Below, in pieces: positions 45,924 to 55,294 of a stretch of 64,000 nt of DNA; positions within the stretch are counted from its first letter, which is position 1; each line of letters begins with the position of its first letter. The notes beneath the pieces are model-generated. The model was not told the DNA's origin and did not search any database. It worked only from the letters and a program-made list of their open reading frames with translations. The position numbers and the translations under genes were made by a program. Where the stretch lies: the NCBI GenBank assembly GCA_012727425.1, contig JAAYHQ010000063.1:1-64000 (forward strand), written 5' to 3'. This DNA comes from Bacillota bacterium (GTDB lineage: Bacteria; Bacillota; UBA4882; UBA10575).

Positions 45924-46193
45924 TTACAGATCCAGTTCAAAGTTTTCAACCAGTTCCACCAGGGCGTCCACGGCTGCTTCCGCATCGGGCCCTTCCGCCG
46001 CGATCTCGATGGTGGTTCCTTTTTCCACCCCCAGGGTCAGAATGCCCAAGATACTCTTCCCGTTTACCGGCTCCGCTCCCGGACGCGCCAAGTAGACCGC
46101 ACTGGCAAACTGTTGCGCCTTTTCCATAAAGAGCGCGGCGGGCCGGGCATGCAACCCTGACTTGTTGCGAATAGTGACCGTTTTTTTGACCAT
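45924..46193 (-). CDS. ptsH: HPr phosphocarrier of the fructose operon
   Basis: This 89-residue PTS carrier has the active-site His in SGLHARPAAL (about residue 15) and the regulatory Ser in GKSILGILTLG (about 46). It takes phosphate from enzyme I and passes it to the EIIA. The start at 46193 follows GAGGTGG. It lies 77 bases after the fructose EIIC gene. A second HPr is encoded at 58159-58422, so this one may serve the fructose system or act as a regulator. Confidence 0.94.
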   Translation of the reverse strand: MVKKTVTIRNKSGLHARPAALFMEKAQQFASAVYLARPGAEPVNGKSILGILTLGVEKGTTIEIAAEGPDAEAAVDALVELVENFELDL

Positions 46194-46270
46194 CGCTTCC
46201 ACCTCGACTGACTACTCCGGCGAACAGCATAAAGCTGCTCGCCGGTCTAACGGATCCAAGCCGCCGTCGC

Positions 46271-47302
46271 TTACCCGCTAACGCCCGTTCCTTCGGCCAC
46301 CTCCTGGTTGAGCGCGGGCTTCAACGCATTAACCACCAGCGCTGTCACGATCGTTCCGGCGACTAGAGCCACCAAATACAGACCAAAGTTGCCAATCATG
46401 GGGATGACAAAAATCCCGCCGTGGGGCGCAACAAGGGTACATCCGAACAACATAGACAGCGCCCCCGCCACGGCCGACCCGATCATGATGGACGGAATCA
46501 CCCGGAAAGGATCGGCGGCGGCAAAGGGGATCGCCCCTTCGGTAATAAACGAGGCACCCATGATCCACGCCGCTTTCCCCGCATCAATCTCCCGTTTAGT
46601 ATATTTATGCGGGGCCAGCACCGTGGCCAAGGCTAAACCCAACGGTGGGGTCATCCCCGCCGCCATAATCGCCGCGTGGGGCTCAAGGATGTTTTCCGAG
46701 ATCATCGCCAGCCCAAAGGCGTAGGCGACTTTATTCACCGGTCCACCCATGTCAAAGGCCATCATTAAGCCCAAAATAATCCCCAGGACCACCGAACTGC
46801 CGGTGGACATGCCCCGAAGCCAGGTCGTCAAAGCATCCATGATTCCTTTGATCGGTAAGCCGATGACCACGACCATCAATAAACCGACAATGGCCGATGA
46901 CAACAACGGGATAATTAAGACCGGCATCAGTTTCGAGAGGGACTTGGGCACCGGCCAGTTTTTAATCCAAAGGGCCACATAACCAGCCAGGAGACCACCG
47001 ATCAAACCGCCCAGAAAGCCCGCCCCAATGTTGGCCGCCAGCATGCCGGCGATCATCCCCGGGGCAATGCCGGGGCGGTCAGCAATAGCATAAGCAATAA
47101 AGCCAGCCAAAGCAGGAACCATCAGCCCAAAGGCCGTACCGCCCACTTGGTTCAGATAACCGGCGAAGGTCCCACTTTCCACCTGGTAACCGCCGATCAA
47201 AAAGGATAACGCAATGAGAATACCGCCAGCCGTCACAAATGGAATCATGTACGACACGCCGGTCATCAGGCTGTTCCGCACACTTATTTTCGTTTGAGCC
47301 AT
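46271..47302 (-). CDS. PTS fructose-specific EIIC
   Basis: This 343-residue inner-membrane channel of the fructose PTS has about nine helices, beginning [20 protein letters not shown] (about 8-27) and with [14 protein letters not shown] (about 94), [18 protein letters not shown] (about 193), and [13 protein letters not shown] (about 253). It imports and, with EIIB, phosphorylates fructose to fructose 1-phosphate. It overlaps the EIIB gene by 19 bases. Confidence 0.95.
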   Translation of the reverse strand: MAQTKISVRNSLMTGVSYMIPFVTAGGILIALSFLIGGYQVESGTFAGYLNQVGGTAFGLMVPALAGFIAYAIADRPGIAPGMIAGMLAANIGAGFLGGLIGGLLAGYVALWIKNWPVPKSLSKLMPVLIIPLLSSAIVGLLMVVVIGLPIKGIMDALTTWLRGMSTGSSVVLGIILGLMMAFDMGGPVNKVAYAFGLAMISENILEPHAAIMAAGMTPPLGLALATVLAPHKYTKREIDAGKAAWIMGASFITEGAIPFAAADPFRVIPSIMIGSAVAGALSMLFGCTLVAPHGGIFVIPMIGNFGLYLVALVAGTIVTALVVNALKPALNQEVAEGTGVSG

Positions 47303-47727
47303 CCAAACAACACCTTCCTTTTTTCTTTTTCCTCCTTTTCCGTATCACGGGAGGTCGTCCTTGGTTGCCCGGACTCTCCGGGTTTTACCGTAGCTGTCTG
47401 TTCCGATCCACCCCCTCCTTTCTCCACCAGTTCGACCGCCGCCAGAATGGCCTCCCGTGGATGTTTAATCACTTCCGAGACGCCTCTGTTCAGAATCGGT
47501 TTACCGGCAAACCGGTCGGCACGGACCACCGACGTATCCACCGCAAAAATGACCGCATCGGCGGCGGCAATCTCCTCCGGAGTCAACTCATTTTCGATCC
47601 CCATTGAACCCTGGGTCTCTACTTTTAGCTCATGGCCGAGCTCTTGCGCCGCCATCTCCAGCGCTTCGGCCGCCATATACGTATGGGCTACCCCTGTCGG
47701 GCAGGCGGTTACACCAACAAATTTCAT
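47284..47727 (-). CDS. PTS fructose-specific EIIB
   Basis: This 147-residue cytoplasmic domain has the phosphorylated Cys in [14 protein letters not shown] (about residue 9) and the family's [10 protein letters not shown] (about 40). A charged C-terminal linker of about 40 residues, as if it once joined EIIC, ends the protein. In many bacteria EIIABC are fused; here they are separate overlapping genes. Confidence 0.95.
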   Translation of the reverse strand: MKFVGVTACPTGVAHTYMAAEALEMAAQELGHELKVETQGSMGIENELTPEEIAAADAVIFAVDTSVVRADRFAGKPILNRGVSEVIKHPREAILAAVELVEKGGGGSEQTATVKPGESGQPRTTSRDTEKEEKEKRKVLFGWLKRK

Positions 47728-48200
47728 GGGGTCACCTCCTTTCCAGCCTTTTCGTCACGCCTCTGTAGCGCGGCCAAAACCTCTTCTTCCGAAGTAGCCT
47801 GGGCCAGCTTGGCCCGGACTTCCTCATGAATTAACATCCGGGACAGCTTGGCCAGAATCTTTAAATGGTGGTTATCCGCATTTTCCGGGACCGCGATCAA
47901 AAAGATTAAATGGGCGGGTCCGTCCGGACCGCCAAAATCAACACCGGGTGTGGATTTGCCAAAGGCGACACAAGCCGCGCGGACGGCTTTGGCTTTGCCG
48001 TGGGGAATGGCCACGCCCATCCCCACCCCGGTACTGCCGATGGCTTCCCGTTCCATCACCGCGGCGATATACGCCTCGACATCGTCGAGAAAACCGGCGG
48101 CCGCCATCAAGGCCGCCAATTCGCGAATAACTTCCGCTTTTGCCGCCGCCTTTAGTTCCAGAGTGATCAGTTCCGGACGCAGAAGATCGCCAATTTCCAT
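47724..48200 (-). CDS. PTS fructose-specific EIIA
   Basis: This 158-residue protein of the fructose/mannitol EIIA type has the active His in GVAIPHGKA (about residue 62) and the later [20 protein letters not shown] (about 92-111). It passes phosphate from HPr to EIIB. The start at 48200 is chosen for the AAGGAG just upstream; a longer frame begins at 48248 without support. It overlaps the EIIB start by four bases. Confidence 0.94.
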   Translation of the reverse strand: MEIGDLLRPELITLELKAAAKAEVIRELAALMAAAGFLDDVEAYIAAVMEREAIGSTGVGMGVAIPHGKAKAVRAACVAFGKSTPGVDFGGPDGPAHLIFLIAVPENADNHHLKILAKLSRMLIHEEVRAKLAQATSEEEVLAALQRRDEKAGKEVTP

Positions 48201-48250
48201 CCGGTCTCCTTCCCTCCCGTGATTAGAATTCCTTCCTATTGTGTCCAAGC

Positions 48251-49204
48251 CTAGTCCAACCGCTTCAACTCGACTTTTTCCGCCATCGCCAGCACCGCTT
48301 CGAGCCGGGGTTTGGCCACGGAAGTGGCTTGATCAACCACCGCTAAGGTCCCCGCGGCAACCCCCAACCGCAAACACTCGGCCAGAGCCTGTTCGGCGAC
48401 CATTCCGTAGATAAAACCGGCAACCAAACTGTCCCCGGCGCCGACCGTGTTTTCCGGCTTGACCTTCGGGGGAACAGCATGGAAGGTCCCCTCTTTACTG
48501 GCCATCACCGCACCAAGCGCCCCCAGGGAGACCACCACCACGGCAATGCCAGAGGCCTGACCCAACTGGGCGGCGGCTTCGGCGGCCGCGGCCGGGGTCG
48601 CAATCTCCCGCCCCAAAAGCTCCGCCAGTTCATGCTGGTTCGGCTTGATCAGGTAGGGCGCGGCTTTAACCCCTTCACGCAAAGCCAGGCCGGAGGTATC
48701 CAGAAGCGTCTTACAACCGTGCTGGTGGGCGGTGGCAATTAGTCCGCGGTAATAATCGTCCGGACAGCCCCGGGGTAAACTCCCCGAGAAAACCGTATAG
48801 CCACTTTGTCCCGCGTAGGCGGACAGATACTGTTCAAGCTGCTTCTGCTCCTCGGTGTCGACATGGGGCCCCGGCTCATTGATCTCGGTCTCTTCCCCAT
48901 TGGTCAGGTCCATGATTTTCGTGTTGGTTCTGGTGTTTTCCGCCACGAAGACCGGAGTGATCGCCACCCCTTCCTTTTCTAACATGTGAATTAATTCCCG
49001 GCCCATGATGCCGCCAAAAAAACCAAGGGCGGCCACTTCCAGACCGTATCCCTTGAGGAGCCGGGCAATATTCAAGCCCTTTCCGCCCGGATCAACCCGG
49101 ACCCGGCTCACCCGGTTTTGTCGCCCCGGTTGCAACCCTTCCAACCAGTAGGTCTTGTCAATGGCGGGGTTCGGGGTGATCGTGGTCACCAGCCGTTTCT
49201 GCAC
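48251..49204 (-). CDS. fruK: 1-Phosphofructokinase
   Basis: This 317-residue PfkB-family kinase converts fructose 1-phosphate to fructose 1,6-bisphosphate. Marks: ITPNPAIDKTYW at the start, GGKGLNIARLLKGYG (about 40), and the ATP/base motif NTVGAGDSLVAGF (about 246) with the catalytic Asp. It lies between the regulator and EIIA genes, completing the fructose path. Confidence 0.96.
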   Translation of the reverse strand: MQKRLVTTITPNPAIDKTYWLEGLQPGRQNRVSRVRVDPGGKGLNIARLLKGYGLEVAALGFFGGIMGRELIHMLEKEGVAITPVFVAENTRTNTKIMDLTNGEETEINEPGPHVDTEEQKQLEQYLSAYAGQSGYTVFSGSLPRGCPDDYYRGLIATAHQHGCKTLLDTSGLALREGVKAAPYLIKPNQHELAELLGREIATPAAAAEAAAQLGQASGIAVVVVSLGALGAVMASKEGTFHAVPPKVKPENTVGAGDSLVAGFIYGMVAEQALAECLRLGVAAGTLAVVDQATSVAKPRLEAVLAMAEKVELKRLD

Positions 49205-49231
49205 TTTCCACCCTCCTCCACATAACCCGTT

Positions 49232-50017
49232 TCATTCCGCGATGACCACCTGAATGCCCATCTGTTCCAGTTCTTTCCGGAATGTTTTGTCGATGCCGTC
49301 ATCGGTCACAATCACGTCGATCTGGCTGAGGGGGACAATCGTGGTTAGACTGACCTCCCCGAACTTACTGTGATCCAAAACGGCAATCACTTGGGAGCCG
49401 GCTTTGACCATCGCCCGTTTCGTAAAGGCTTCCGTCAAGTCCGGCGTGGTCAACCCTTCCGCCAGCGTACAACCATTCGCGGCGATAAATACTTTATCCG
49501 CGTGAAAGTTCCGGAGATTTTCCTCCGCCAAGGGGCCCACCAAAGCCCGGGTGCTAAAACGGTAACGCCCGCCAATGACCACCAGATCCAGTTCCTCACT
49601 GGCTGCCATCTCTTCAATGATGGTCATCGCGTTGGTGATCACCGTGATGTTCTTTTTCTTCTTCAAATGTCGAACCATCTGTAAGGTAGTGGTTCCCGCG
49701 TCCAGGATGATGGTTTCCCCGTCTTCCACCAGTTCAGCAGCGACCCGCCCAATCTTCTGTTTCTCGGCTAAAAAACGGTCCTTTTTTGCGGTGTAGGTCG
49801 GTTCAAACTTGCGCGGGGAAGCAAGCAGGGCACCGCCGTGGGTCCGTCGGATCACCCCCAATTTTTGCAGTTCGTTTAGATCCCGGCGGACCGTCGCTTC
49901 ACTGACCCCTAAGCGTTCCGCCAGTTCGCCCACGGACATGCTGAAATGTTGCTCCAATGCTGCGATCAATTTCTGCCGCCTTTCTTCCGGAAACAAAAAC
50001 AACTCCTCCTGTTTCAT
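49232..50017 (-). CDS. fruR: DeoR-family regulator of the fructose operon
   Basis: This 261-residue repressor has an N-terminal winged HTH (MSVGELAERLGVSEATVRRD, about 27-46) and the DeoR sugar-phosphate sensor domain (ETIILDAGTTTLQMVRHL, about 98-115). It is first in the fru operon, so fructose 1-phosphate is the likely inducer, as known for FruR. The upstream region (50018-50205) is AT-rich, with A/T-runs and CAATCAAAATCAA repeats that may be its operator. Confidence 0.92.
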   Translation of the reverse strand: MKQEELFLFPEERRQKLIAALEQHFSMSVGELAERLGVSEATVRRDLNELQKLGVIRRTHGGALLASPRKFEPTYTAKKDRFLAEKQKIGRVAAELVEDGETIILDAGTTTLQMVRHLKKKKNITVITNAMTIIEEMAASEELDLVVIGGRYRFSTRALVGPLAEENLRNFHADKVFIAANGCTLAEGLTTPDLTEAFTKRAMVKAGSQVIAVLDHSKFGEVSLTTIVPLSQIDVIVTDDGIDKTFRKELEQMGIQVVIAE

Positions 50018-50205
50018 CCTGGCTTGGATTCATTATTGTAACAATACGACACGTTTGCGCATATTCCTTCAAATCCAAGCATATTTTTTGCTTGATTTTG
50101 ATTGTATTTTACGAAATTGTAAATTACCACTTCCTGGTAGGGCTTACCCGGTGCCACGGACCCCTTGGCCTTGAAGCAAACGCGCCTGGAAAAGAAAATG
50201 CCGAA

Positions 50206-50235
50206 CAAAAAGGAGCCGGTCTGGCCACCGGCTCC
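50206..50235 (-). terminator. Terminator of the yjbQ-type gene
   Basis: GGAGCCGGT and ACCGGCTCC form a nine-pair stem, followed by five T on the minus strand. Confidence 0.88.
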
Positions 50236-50261
50236 CGCTTGTTTTATGCCCCAAAACACTG

Positions 50262-50681
50262 TTATTCACCAATAATCTTGATCAGTACCCGTTTCCGCCG
50301 CCCACCGTCAAACTCGCCGTAAAAGATCTGCTCCCACGGGCCAAAATCCAGTTTCCCGTCGGTCACAGCCACCACCACTTCCCGACCCATGATCTGTCTT
50401 TTCAGATGGGCATCGCCGTTGTCTTCCCCGGTGCGATTATGGCGGTACTGACCGATCGGTTCGTGGGGGGCCAATTTTTCCAGCCAATCCCGGTAATCCT
50501 GCCATAACCCCGGCTCGTGGTCGTTGATAAAGACACTGGCCGTGATGTGCATCGCATTGACCAGACAGAGGCCTTCCTTAATCCCGCTTTCCCGCACCGC
50601 GGCCGCCACTTGGTCGGTGATGTTAATCAACTCGACCCGGTTTTGGGTGTTGAAGACCAGTTCCTTACGGTAAGATTTCAT
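50262..50681 (-). CDS. UPF0047/YjbQ-family protein
   Basis: This 139-residue protein is a complete YjbQ-type enzyme: [20 protein letters not shown] (about 39-58), the [19 protein letters not shown] run (about 80-98) with conserved His, and [13 protein letters not shown] (about 114-126). Some members show thiamin-phosphate synthase side activity; the true role is unsettled. It has its own terminator and is not part of the neighbouring PTS operons. Confidence 0.92.
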   Translation of the reverse strand: MKSYRKELVFNTQNRVELINITDQVAAAVRESGIKEGLCLVNAMHITASVFINDHEPGLWQDYRDWLEKLAPHEPIGQYRHNRTGEDNGDAHLKRQIMGREVVVAVTDGKLDFGPWEQIFYGEFDGGRRKRVLIKIIGE

Positions 50682-50772
50682 TGGATCACCTCATCTTTTT
50701 ATGCTATTTTCACTTCGTCCCTCCCATAACCTTATCTTATTTCAATTCGAGGCCGGAATCAATCGCCAACGC

Positions 50773-50798
50773 AAATAACCGCCTTTCGGCAGGCGGTT
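50773..50798 (-). terminator. Probable terminator of the nag operon
   Basis: ATAACCGCCT and AGGCGGTTAT form a ten-pair stem around TTCGGC-type bases; on the minus strand a weak T-run follows. It lies about 100 bases after the EIIA stop. Confidence 0.5.
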
Positions 50799-50899
50799 AT
50801 CTTCCGCAAAATCCTATCTGGCTTGCGTAGGGCTTTGCCGTGCCGGCTTGACGGCAAACCGGCTTCCTTAACCAGCTTCCTGACTGATTCCGGCAAACG

Positions 50900-51376
50900 C
50901 TAGATCTTCACCTTCATTACCGTGGTCCGCGGCGTCACTTTTCCCAAGTAGCACTTAAGCTCCTTGACCATGGACATATTGGTGATCAACAGCGGGCTGA
51001 GCGTGGACTTATCCTTGGCGGTAATCAGATCTAAATCAAACGCCAACAGCTTATCACCGGCTTTGACCCACTGGCGGGGCTGGACGAAGCTGGTAAAACC
51101 CTCCCCCTGCAGCTCCACCGTATCAATGCCGATATGGATCAATACTTCCAGTCCTTCCTGGGTCCGCAGTCCGAGCGCGTGTTTGGTCGGGAAGACCTGT
51201 ACCACTTCACTGTTGACCGGGGCGTAAAGGACACCCTCCTCCGGTTGAAAAGCCAACCCGTCGCCCACCATTTTACTGGCAAAGACCTGATCCGGAACAA
51301 CTCCAAGGTCAACGGCCTCACCACGGACCGGCGCTTTAAATTCGATTATTTTATCCTTCTTGAAGAGGCCCAGCAT
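50900..51376 (-). CDS. PTS glucose-type EIIA (Crr-like) of the nag operon
   Basis: This 158-residue EIIA of the glucose family has the first His in VNSEVVQVFPTKHALGLRT (about 65-71) and the phosphorylated His in EVLIHIGIDTVELQG (about 81). It is the last gene of the nag operon and should phosphorylate NagE, which lacks its own EIIA. The 179-base gap upstream contains a stem-loop and no gene. Confidence 0.94.
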   Translation of the reverse strand: MLGLFKKDKIIEFKAPVRGEAVDLGVVPDQVFASKMVGDGLAFQPEEGVLYAPVNSEVVQVFPTKHALGLRTQEGLEVLIHIGIDTVELQGEGFTSFVQPRQWVKAGDKLLAFDLDLITAKDKSTLSPLLITNMSMVKELKCYLGKVTPRTTVMKVKI

Positions 51377-51507
51377 TTCTCTTCCTCCTTCTTTGCTTGA
51401 AAAACTTCCGGATTGCCTCCGTCATTATCCCACCCGCGATCCGATCCCAGAACAATCTGCTCGATACTCGTCACCGACCAAGAACGCACAGGCCCAATCT
51501 TCGGCTC

Positions 51508-51545
51508 AAGTCCGGCACTGCACCCCAACGTGCCGGGAAGGACTT
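51508..51545 (-). other. Stem-loop between nagA and EIIA genes
   Basis: CAAGTCC with GGACTTG, and inside them GGCAC with GTGCC, form a bulged stem with a GC-rich loop. It lacks a T-run. It lies just after the nagA stop on the minus strand. Confidence 0.5.
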
Positions 51546-51555
51546 GCCCTGCATG

Positions 51556-52695
51556 TTACCGGTCCGTATAGACGGTTTCCCCCGCCACAATCGTCATTAA
51601 AACGTTAAACTCCTTATCCCACAACACCAGGTCGGCATCCAACCCCGGGGCGATACGCCCCTTCCGGTTTTGCAACCGCAGAATCCGGGCCGGGTTTAAA
51701 GTAGCCATCTGTACCACCGTCGCCAGGGGAAGCCCGGTGTTCCGGTGGAAATTACGCAACGCGGTGTTCATCACCAGGGTACTCCCGGCCAAAGTACCAT
51801 CCTCGAGGCGGGCCTGGCCCTGTTTGACCCGGACCACCAACCCGCCCAAATCATACGTGCCATCCGCCAGGAGGCAAGCCCGCATCGCATCGGTCACCAA
51901 CACCAGCTCTGCTGCGGGTTTGATCTTGGCCAGCAGTTTTTGAACCTCCGGAACGATATGAATATTATCGGCGATCACTTCACAGGTTACCGCATGTAAT
52001 AAGGCGGCCCCAACCACCCCCGGTTGGCGGTGGTGGAGGGGTGTCATGGCGTTAAAGAGATGGGTAATATGGGAAGCGCCGGCCGCGATTCCCTTGCTCG
52101 CCTCTTCATAGGTGGCTTTGGTGTGCCCCAGCGCCACAGCGACCCCGGCCGCGGTCAGGCGCCGAATAAAGTCGAGCGCACCGTCGATCTCCGGTGCGAC
52201 GGTCAACACCCGGATTACCCCCAGATAAGGCTGGAGCCACTCAAAGTCGGGCCCGCTCAGATAGCGTTCATCGTGGGCCCCTTTGTTTTCCCGGCTGAGA
52301 AAAGGCCCTTCCAGATTACCGCCTAAGACTTGCGCCCCTTGGCCCGGCGCTTTCGTCATCGCCGCGGCGATCCGGTCCAAAGCCCGTTCAATCCGGGCGC
52401 GGTCCATCGTCATCGTGGTGGGGAGAAAACCAGTCACCCCGGTGGCGACCAAATGGCCGGCCATGGCCTGCAAAGCCCGATCATCCTCATCCATGGTGTC
52501 ATAACCGGCGCAACCGTGAATATGGAGGTCGATAAAACCCGCGGAAAGGTAAGCACCGCCTCCGTCAATGACCGTACCACCGGCGGGCAGTTGTTCTTCC
52601 GGGATAATCTCCCGGATCCTTTGGTCATAGACCACCGCCTGGTCTTCTTTAATCCCTTCCGCGGTTACTAACTTGATGTTTTTAATTGCTTTCAT
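51556..52695 (-). CDS. nagA: N-acetylglucosamine-6-phosphate deacetylase
   Basis: This 379-residue amidohydrolase makes glucosamine 6-phosphate. Marks: the metal site FIDLHIHGCAGYDTMD (about 54-69), NLEGPFLSRENKGAH (about 127-141), LGHTKATYEEA (about 193), ITHLFNAMTP (about 215), and the catalytic Asp in VLVTDAMRA (about 270). It sits in the nagE operon and acts on the product of the PTS import. No nagB deaminase is in the window. Confidence 0.95.
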   Translation of the reverse strand: MKAIKNIKLVTAEGIKEDQAVVYDQRIREIIPEEQLPAGGTVIDGGGAYLSAGFIDLHIHGCAGYDTMDEDDRALQAMAGHLVATGVTGFLPTTMTMDRARIERALDRIAAAMTKAPGQGAQVLGGNLEGPFLSRENKGAHDERYLSGPDFEWLQPYLGVIRVLTVAPEIDGALDFIRRLTAAGVAVALGHTKATYEEASKGIAAGASHITHLFNAMTPLHHRQPGVVGAALLHAVTCEVIADNIHIVPEVQKLLAKIKPAAELVLVTDAMRACLLADGTYDLGGLVVRVKQGQARLEDGTLAGSTLVMNTALRNFHRNTGLPLATVVQMATLNPARILRLQNRKGRIAPGLDADLVLWDKEFNVLMTIVAGETVYTDR

Positions 52696-52754
52696 GGAGC
52701 CAAACCCCGCAATCGCTTGTTGATTAAGATCAGTCTTGTTCGATCATGCGCAAC

Positions 52755-53654
52755 TCACCGGTTGATGGAGCAGGCCATCCGCCGGTAGGTGTGCCGGCGG
52801 CCCCGGATCGCAATGCTGTAGGCGATAATGTTTTCCGGCACCGCAATCCCGGGGTAACCCGCATCACCAAGGTGGTGAAGGTCGGTTCCAGTCATCTTGG
52901 CCAGCAGCGCAATCTCCCGGATCGTCTGCTCATCGGCCCCCTCCTGGGAAGTCCCGACCGTGGTCATGGTTAAAACCCCGCGGGCATGAGCCAACTGCAC
53001 CAGACCCTTGATGTACTCCACGGTAATTCCGGGTACCGTCCCCGGCGCGGGCAGCAAAATAATGTCACAACCGGCCTGGATAAACTCCTCCACGTCCTGG
53101 GCGGTAACCAACCGCTCCCCGCTCTCGCTGCGGACACCGGCGGCGTGCATCTTCCCGGCGGCAATGATCAGTTCGTCCCCGACCTCCTGGTCAATTGCGG
53201 CCAGGACGTTACTGATCACCCGGTTGGAAGCAGCCGTCCCCGGATTACCGGTCAGGACGATGAAGTCCGCCCCCATCTCCCGCGCCTTCCGGGCGTTTTG
53301 CGCAGAAGCCCGCCGCCCCGGAGGCAAAGTGGTTGTTTCATCCACTGCTTCCAGATTAACCCCGATTAGCCTCCCCGTCAACCTTTTTATGACCCGAATG
53401 ACTTCGCCCGGCGCATGGGGGGGCAGTCCGAAGTACTCCGGCTGGTCCAGATCCAGCATGTTGAGGAGGATCAGGTCGGCGCCACAGGCGGCCACCAGTT
53501 CGGCGTTGCTGATGTCAAAGAGTAACGGGGGCAAAGCGCCGATCACCTCACTGACCAGTACCCGCCCTTCACTGGCCGCAATGGCGGCCAAGATCTCTTT
53601 TTTCGTCATCTTTTGCCAATCCGAGGTACTACAGTCCAGTAATCTTTTTCCCAT
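52755..53654 (-). CDS. DUF7916-type TIM-barrel-like protein in the nag operon
   Basis: This 299-residue protein is uncharacterised. Its pattern of beta-alpha units (DLILLNMLDL, LIGVNLEAVD, GADFIVLTGNPGT, ELIIAAGKMHAAG, CDIILLPAPGTVPG, VLTMTTVGTSQEGADEQTI) suggests a TIM barrel that binds phosphate near GTVPG and GTSQEGA. Relatives occur beside PTS genes and are sometimes annotated as phosphonomutase- or HAD-like. Its place between nagE and nagA points to amino-sugar-phosphate metabolism, but the reaction is unknown. Confidence 0.75.
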   Translation of the reverse strand: MGKRLLDCSTSDWQKMTKKEILAAIAASEGRVLVSEVIGALPPLLFDISNAELVAACGADLILLNMLDLDQPEYFGLPPHAPGEVIRVIKRLTGRLIGVNLEAVDETTTLPPGRRASAQNARKAREMGADFIVLTGNPGTAASNRVISNVLAAIDQEVGDELIIAAGKMHAAGVRSESGERLVTAQDVEEFIQAGCDIILLPAPGTVPGITVEYIKGLVQLAHARGVLTMTTVGTSQEGADEQTIREIALLAKMTGTDLHHLGDAGYPGIAVPENIIAYSIAIRGRRHTYRRMACSINR

Positions 53655-53687
53655 CTTCTCCTCCTGACCTTTATTGGTTTATAAGGA

Positions 53688-53713
53688 CTGCAGGAGCCGG
53701 ACGGCTCCTGCAG
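53688..53713 (-). other. Perfect stem-loop after nagE
   Basis: CTGCAGGAGCC and GGCTCCTGCAG form an 11-pair stem with a four-base loop in the 85-base gap between nagE and the next gene. With no T-run on the minus strand, it probably affects mRNA stability rather than ending transcription. Confidence 0.75.
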
Positions 53714-53739
53714 TTTACTAGAGGGGTTCTTTCATTGTA

Positions 53740-55134
53740 TTACTTGGCGGACATCACTGCTTTCATGTGCGTCACCAACGGGTCGGCCATCGTTCCGACC
53801 ACAATCTGGAAGTTGTTGCCCGGCAGTTTCAGAACGGCCGTCGCCCCCAGTTCCTTCAGGCGGGCTTCATCCACCTGTTCGCCGGCGTGTACGGTAACCC
53901 GGATTCTGGTGACACAGGCGTCAAGCACTTTAATATTATCGTTTCCACCCAGCGCCGCCAAGATATCCGCCGCCCGCGCCCGCAGTTCGGCCCCGCTTAA
54001 GCTGGACAGCACGGCCGACTCTTCCGCAATCCGGCCCGGGGTCGGGATATTCAGTTTCTTGATGAAATAGACGAAGGCGAAATAGTAGACAACACCGAAG
54101 ATGACACCGACCACCAGCAGACCAACGGGCCGCGAGGAGATCCCGAAGTTGAGCACGTAGTCAATAAGCCCGGCCGAGAAACCAAAGCCGCAGCGCATGC
54201 CCAAAGCGGTGGTCACCGCCAGGCTGATCCCGCTCAACAAGGCATGCAGGACGTACAGGACCGGGGCCAGGAACATGAAGAGGAACTCAATCGGCTCGGT
54301 GATCCCGGTGAGGAAAGAGGTGAAGGCCACACCCAGGAGCATACCGGCAACCGATTTCCGGTTCTCCGGTTTGGCCGTGGCGATCATCGCCAGACAAGCG
54401 GCGGGCAGTCCGAACATCATGATCGGGAAGAAACCGGTCATAAAGACACCGGCGGTTGGGTCGCCCGCAAAGAAGCGGGAGAGATCCCCGGTAATGGTTT
54501 GCCCGGCCGCATTAACAAACTCCCCAAACTGGAACCAGGCGAAGGAGTTGATCACATGGTGCAAACCAAAGGGAATCAACAGGCGGTTGAGGAAACCGAA
54601 GAAAAAGCCGCCAACCGCACCCGAGGTCGCGATCACATTACCGAACGCGCTGATGTAATTCTGGATCAACGGCCAGACATAACCGGCGATCACACCCAGG
54701 ATTAAGGCACAGAAGGAAGTGACGATCGGCACAAACCTTTTTCCGCCGAAGAAGCCGAGAAAATCGGGGAGGCGGATGGCTTTGTACTTGTTGTACAATA
54801 CGGCAGCAATAATACCAGCAATGATACCGGCGAGGACACCCATGTTGATGCCCGCATCAAAGGTGGTGGCAACATTTGTCAGCACCCAGTAGCCAACAGC
54901 CGCGGCCAGCCCGGCCACCCCGTTGTTCTCATCGGCCAGGCCAATGGCAATCCCGATGGCGAAGAGCAGCGGCAGGTTGTCAAAGATGGCGCCTCCGGCA
55001 TTGGCCATCCAGGGCCAGTTAAGAACATCCTCAGCCCCCAAGCGCAGCAATAACGCCGCGGCCGGCATCACTGCCACCGGGGTCATCAAGGCCCGCCCCA
55101 GACGTTGCAGTTTACCCAAAAAGTTTCCTTTCAT
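53740..55134 (-). CDS. nagE: PTS N-acetylglucosamine-type EIICB
   Basis: This 464-residue membrane protein has an EIIC channel (about 1-365: LMTPVAVMPAAALLLRLG, FGLHHVINSFAWFQFG, FLTGITEPIEFLFMF) and a C-terminal EIIB (about 385-464) with the phosphorylated Cys in VLDACVTRIRV. It lacks an EIIA domain, which the Crr-like gene at the operon end supplies. N-acetylglucosamine is inferred from the family and from nagA in the same operon. Expression is controlled by a leader terminator upstream. Confidence 0.93.
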   Translation of the reverse strand: MKGNFLGKLQRLGRALMTPVAVMPAAALLLRLGAEDVLNWPWMANAGGAIFDNLPLLFAIGIAIGLADENNGVAGLAAAVGYWVLTNVATTFDAGINMGVLAGIIAGIIAAVLYNKYKAIRLPDFLGFFGGKRFVPIVTSFCALILGVIAGYVWPLIQNYISAFGNVIATSGAVGGFFFGFLNRLLIPFGLHHVINSFAWFQFGEFVNAAGQTITGDLSRFFAGDPTAGVFMTGFFPIMMFGLPAACLAMIATAKPENRKSVAGMLLGVAFTSFLTGITEPIEFLFMFLAPVLYVLHALLSGISLAVTTALGMRCGFGFSAGLIDYVLNFGISSRPVGLLVVGVIFGVVYYFAFVYFIKKLNIPTPGRIAEESAVLSSLSGAELRARAADILAALGGNDNIKVLDACVTRIRVTVHAGEQVDEARLKELGATAVLKLPGNNFQIVVGTMADPLVTHMKAVMSAK

Positions 55135-55167
55135 TCCTCTACCTCCTATTTTCTCTTTTGGGACAAA

Positions 55168-55199
55168 AGAAAAAGAGCCGAAGGAAAACCCTCCAGCTC
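55168..55199 (-). terminator. Leader terminator of the nag operon
   Basis: On the minus strand GAGCTGGAGG and CCTTCGGCTC form a ten-pair stem (two G-U pairs) around GTTTT, followed by TTTTTCTTTT. It lies between the nagE promoter and its start, so an antitermination step is expected. Upstream bases 55200-55240 contain further imperfect inverted repeats (GTTACAC/GTGCAAC) that may form an antiterminator, less clear than the one before ptsI. Confidence 0.85.
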
Positions 55200-55265
55200 A
55201 TGCCCACAGGTTGCACGCTGTTCCAGGTGTAACAGGTGTTATAATTTATTTTAATATTCAATTAC

Positions 55266-55294
55266 AGTATAGTTAATTGGAGGTCAGTTGTCAA
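55266..55294 (-). promoter_or_regulatory. Promoter of the nag operon
   Basis: On the minus strand TTGACA (55294-55289), a 17-base spacer, TATACT (55271-55266): a near-consensus promoter. It overlaps the stop codon of the antiterminator gene and starts a leader of about 125 bases. Confidence 0.85.
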
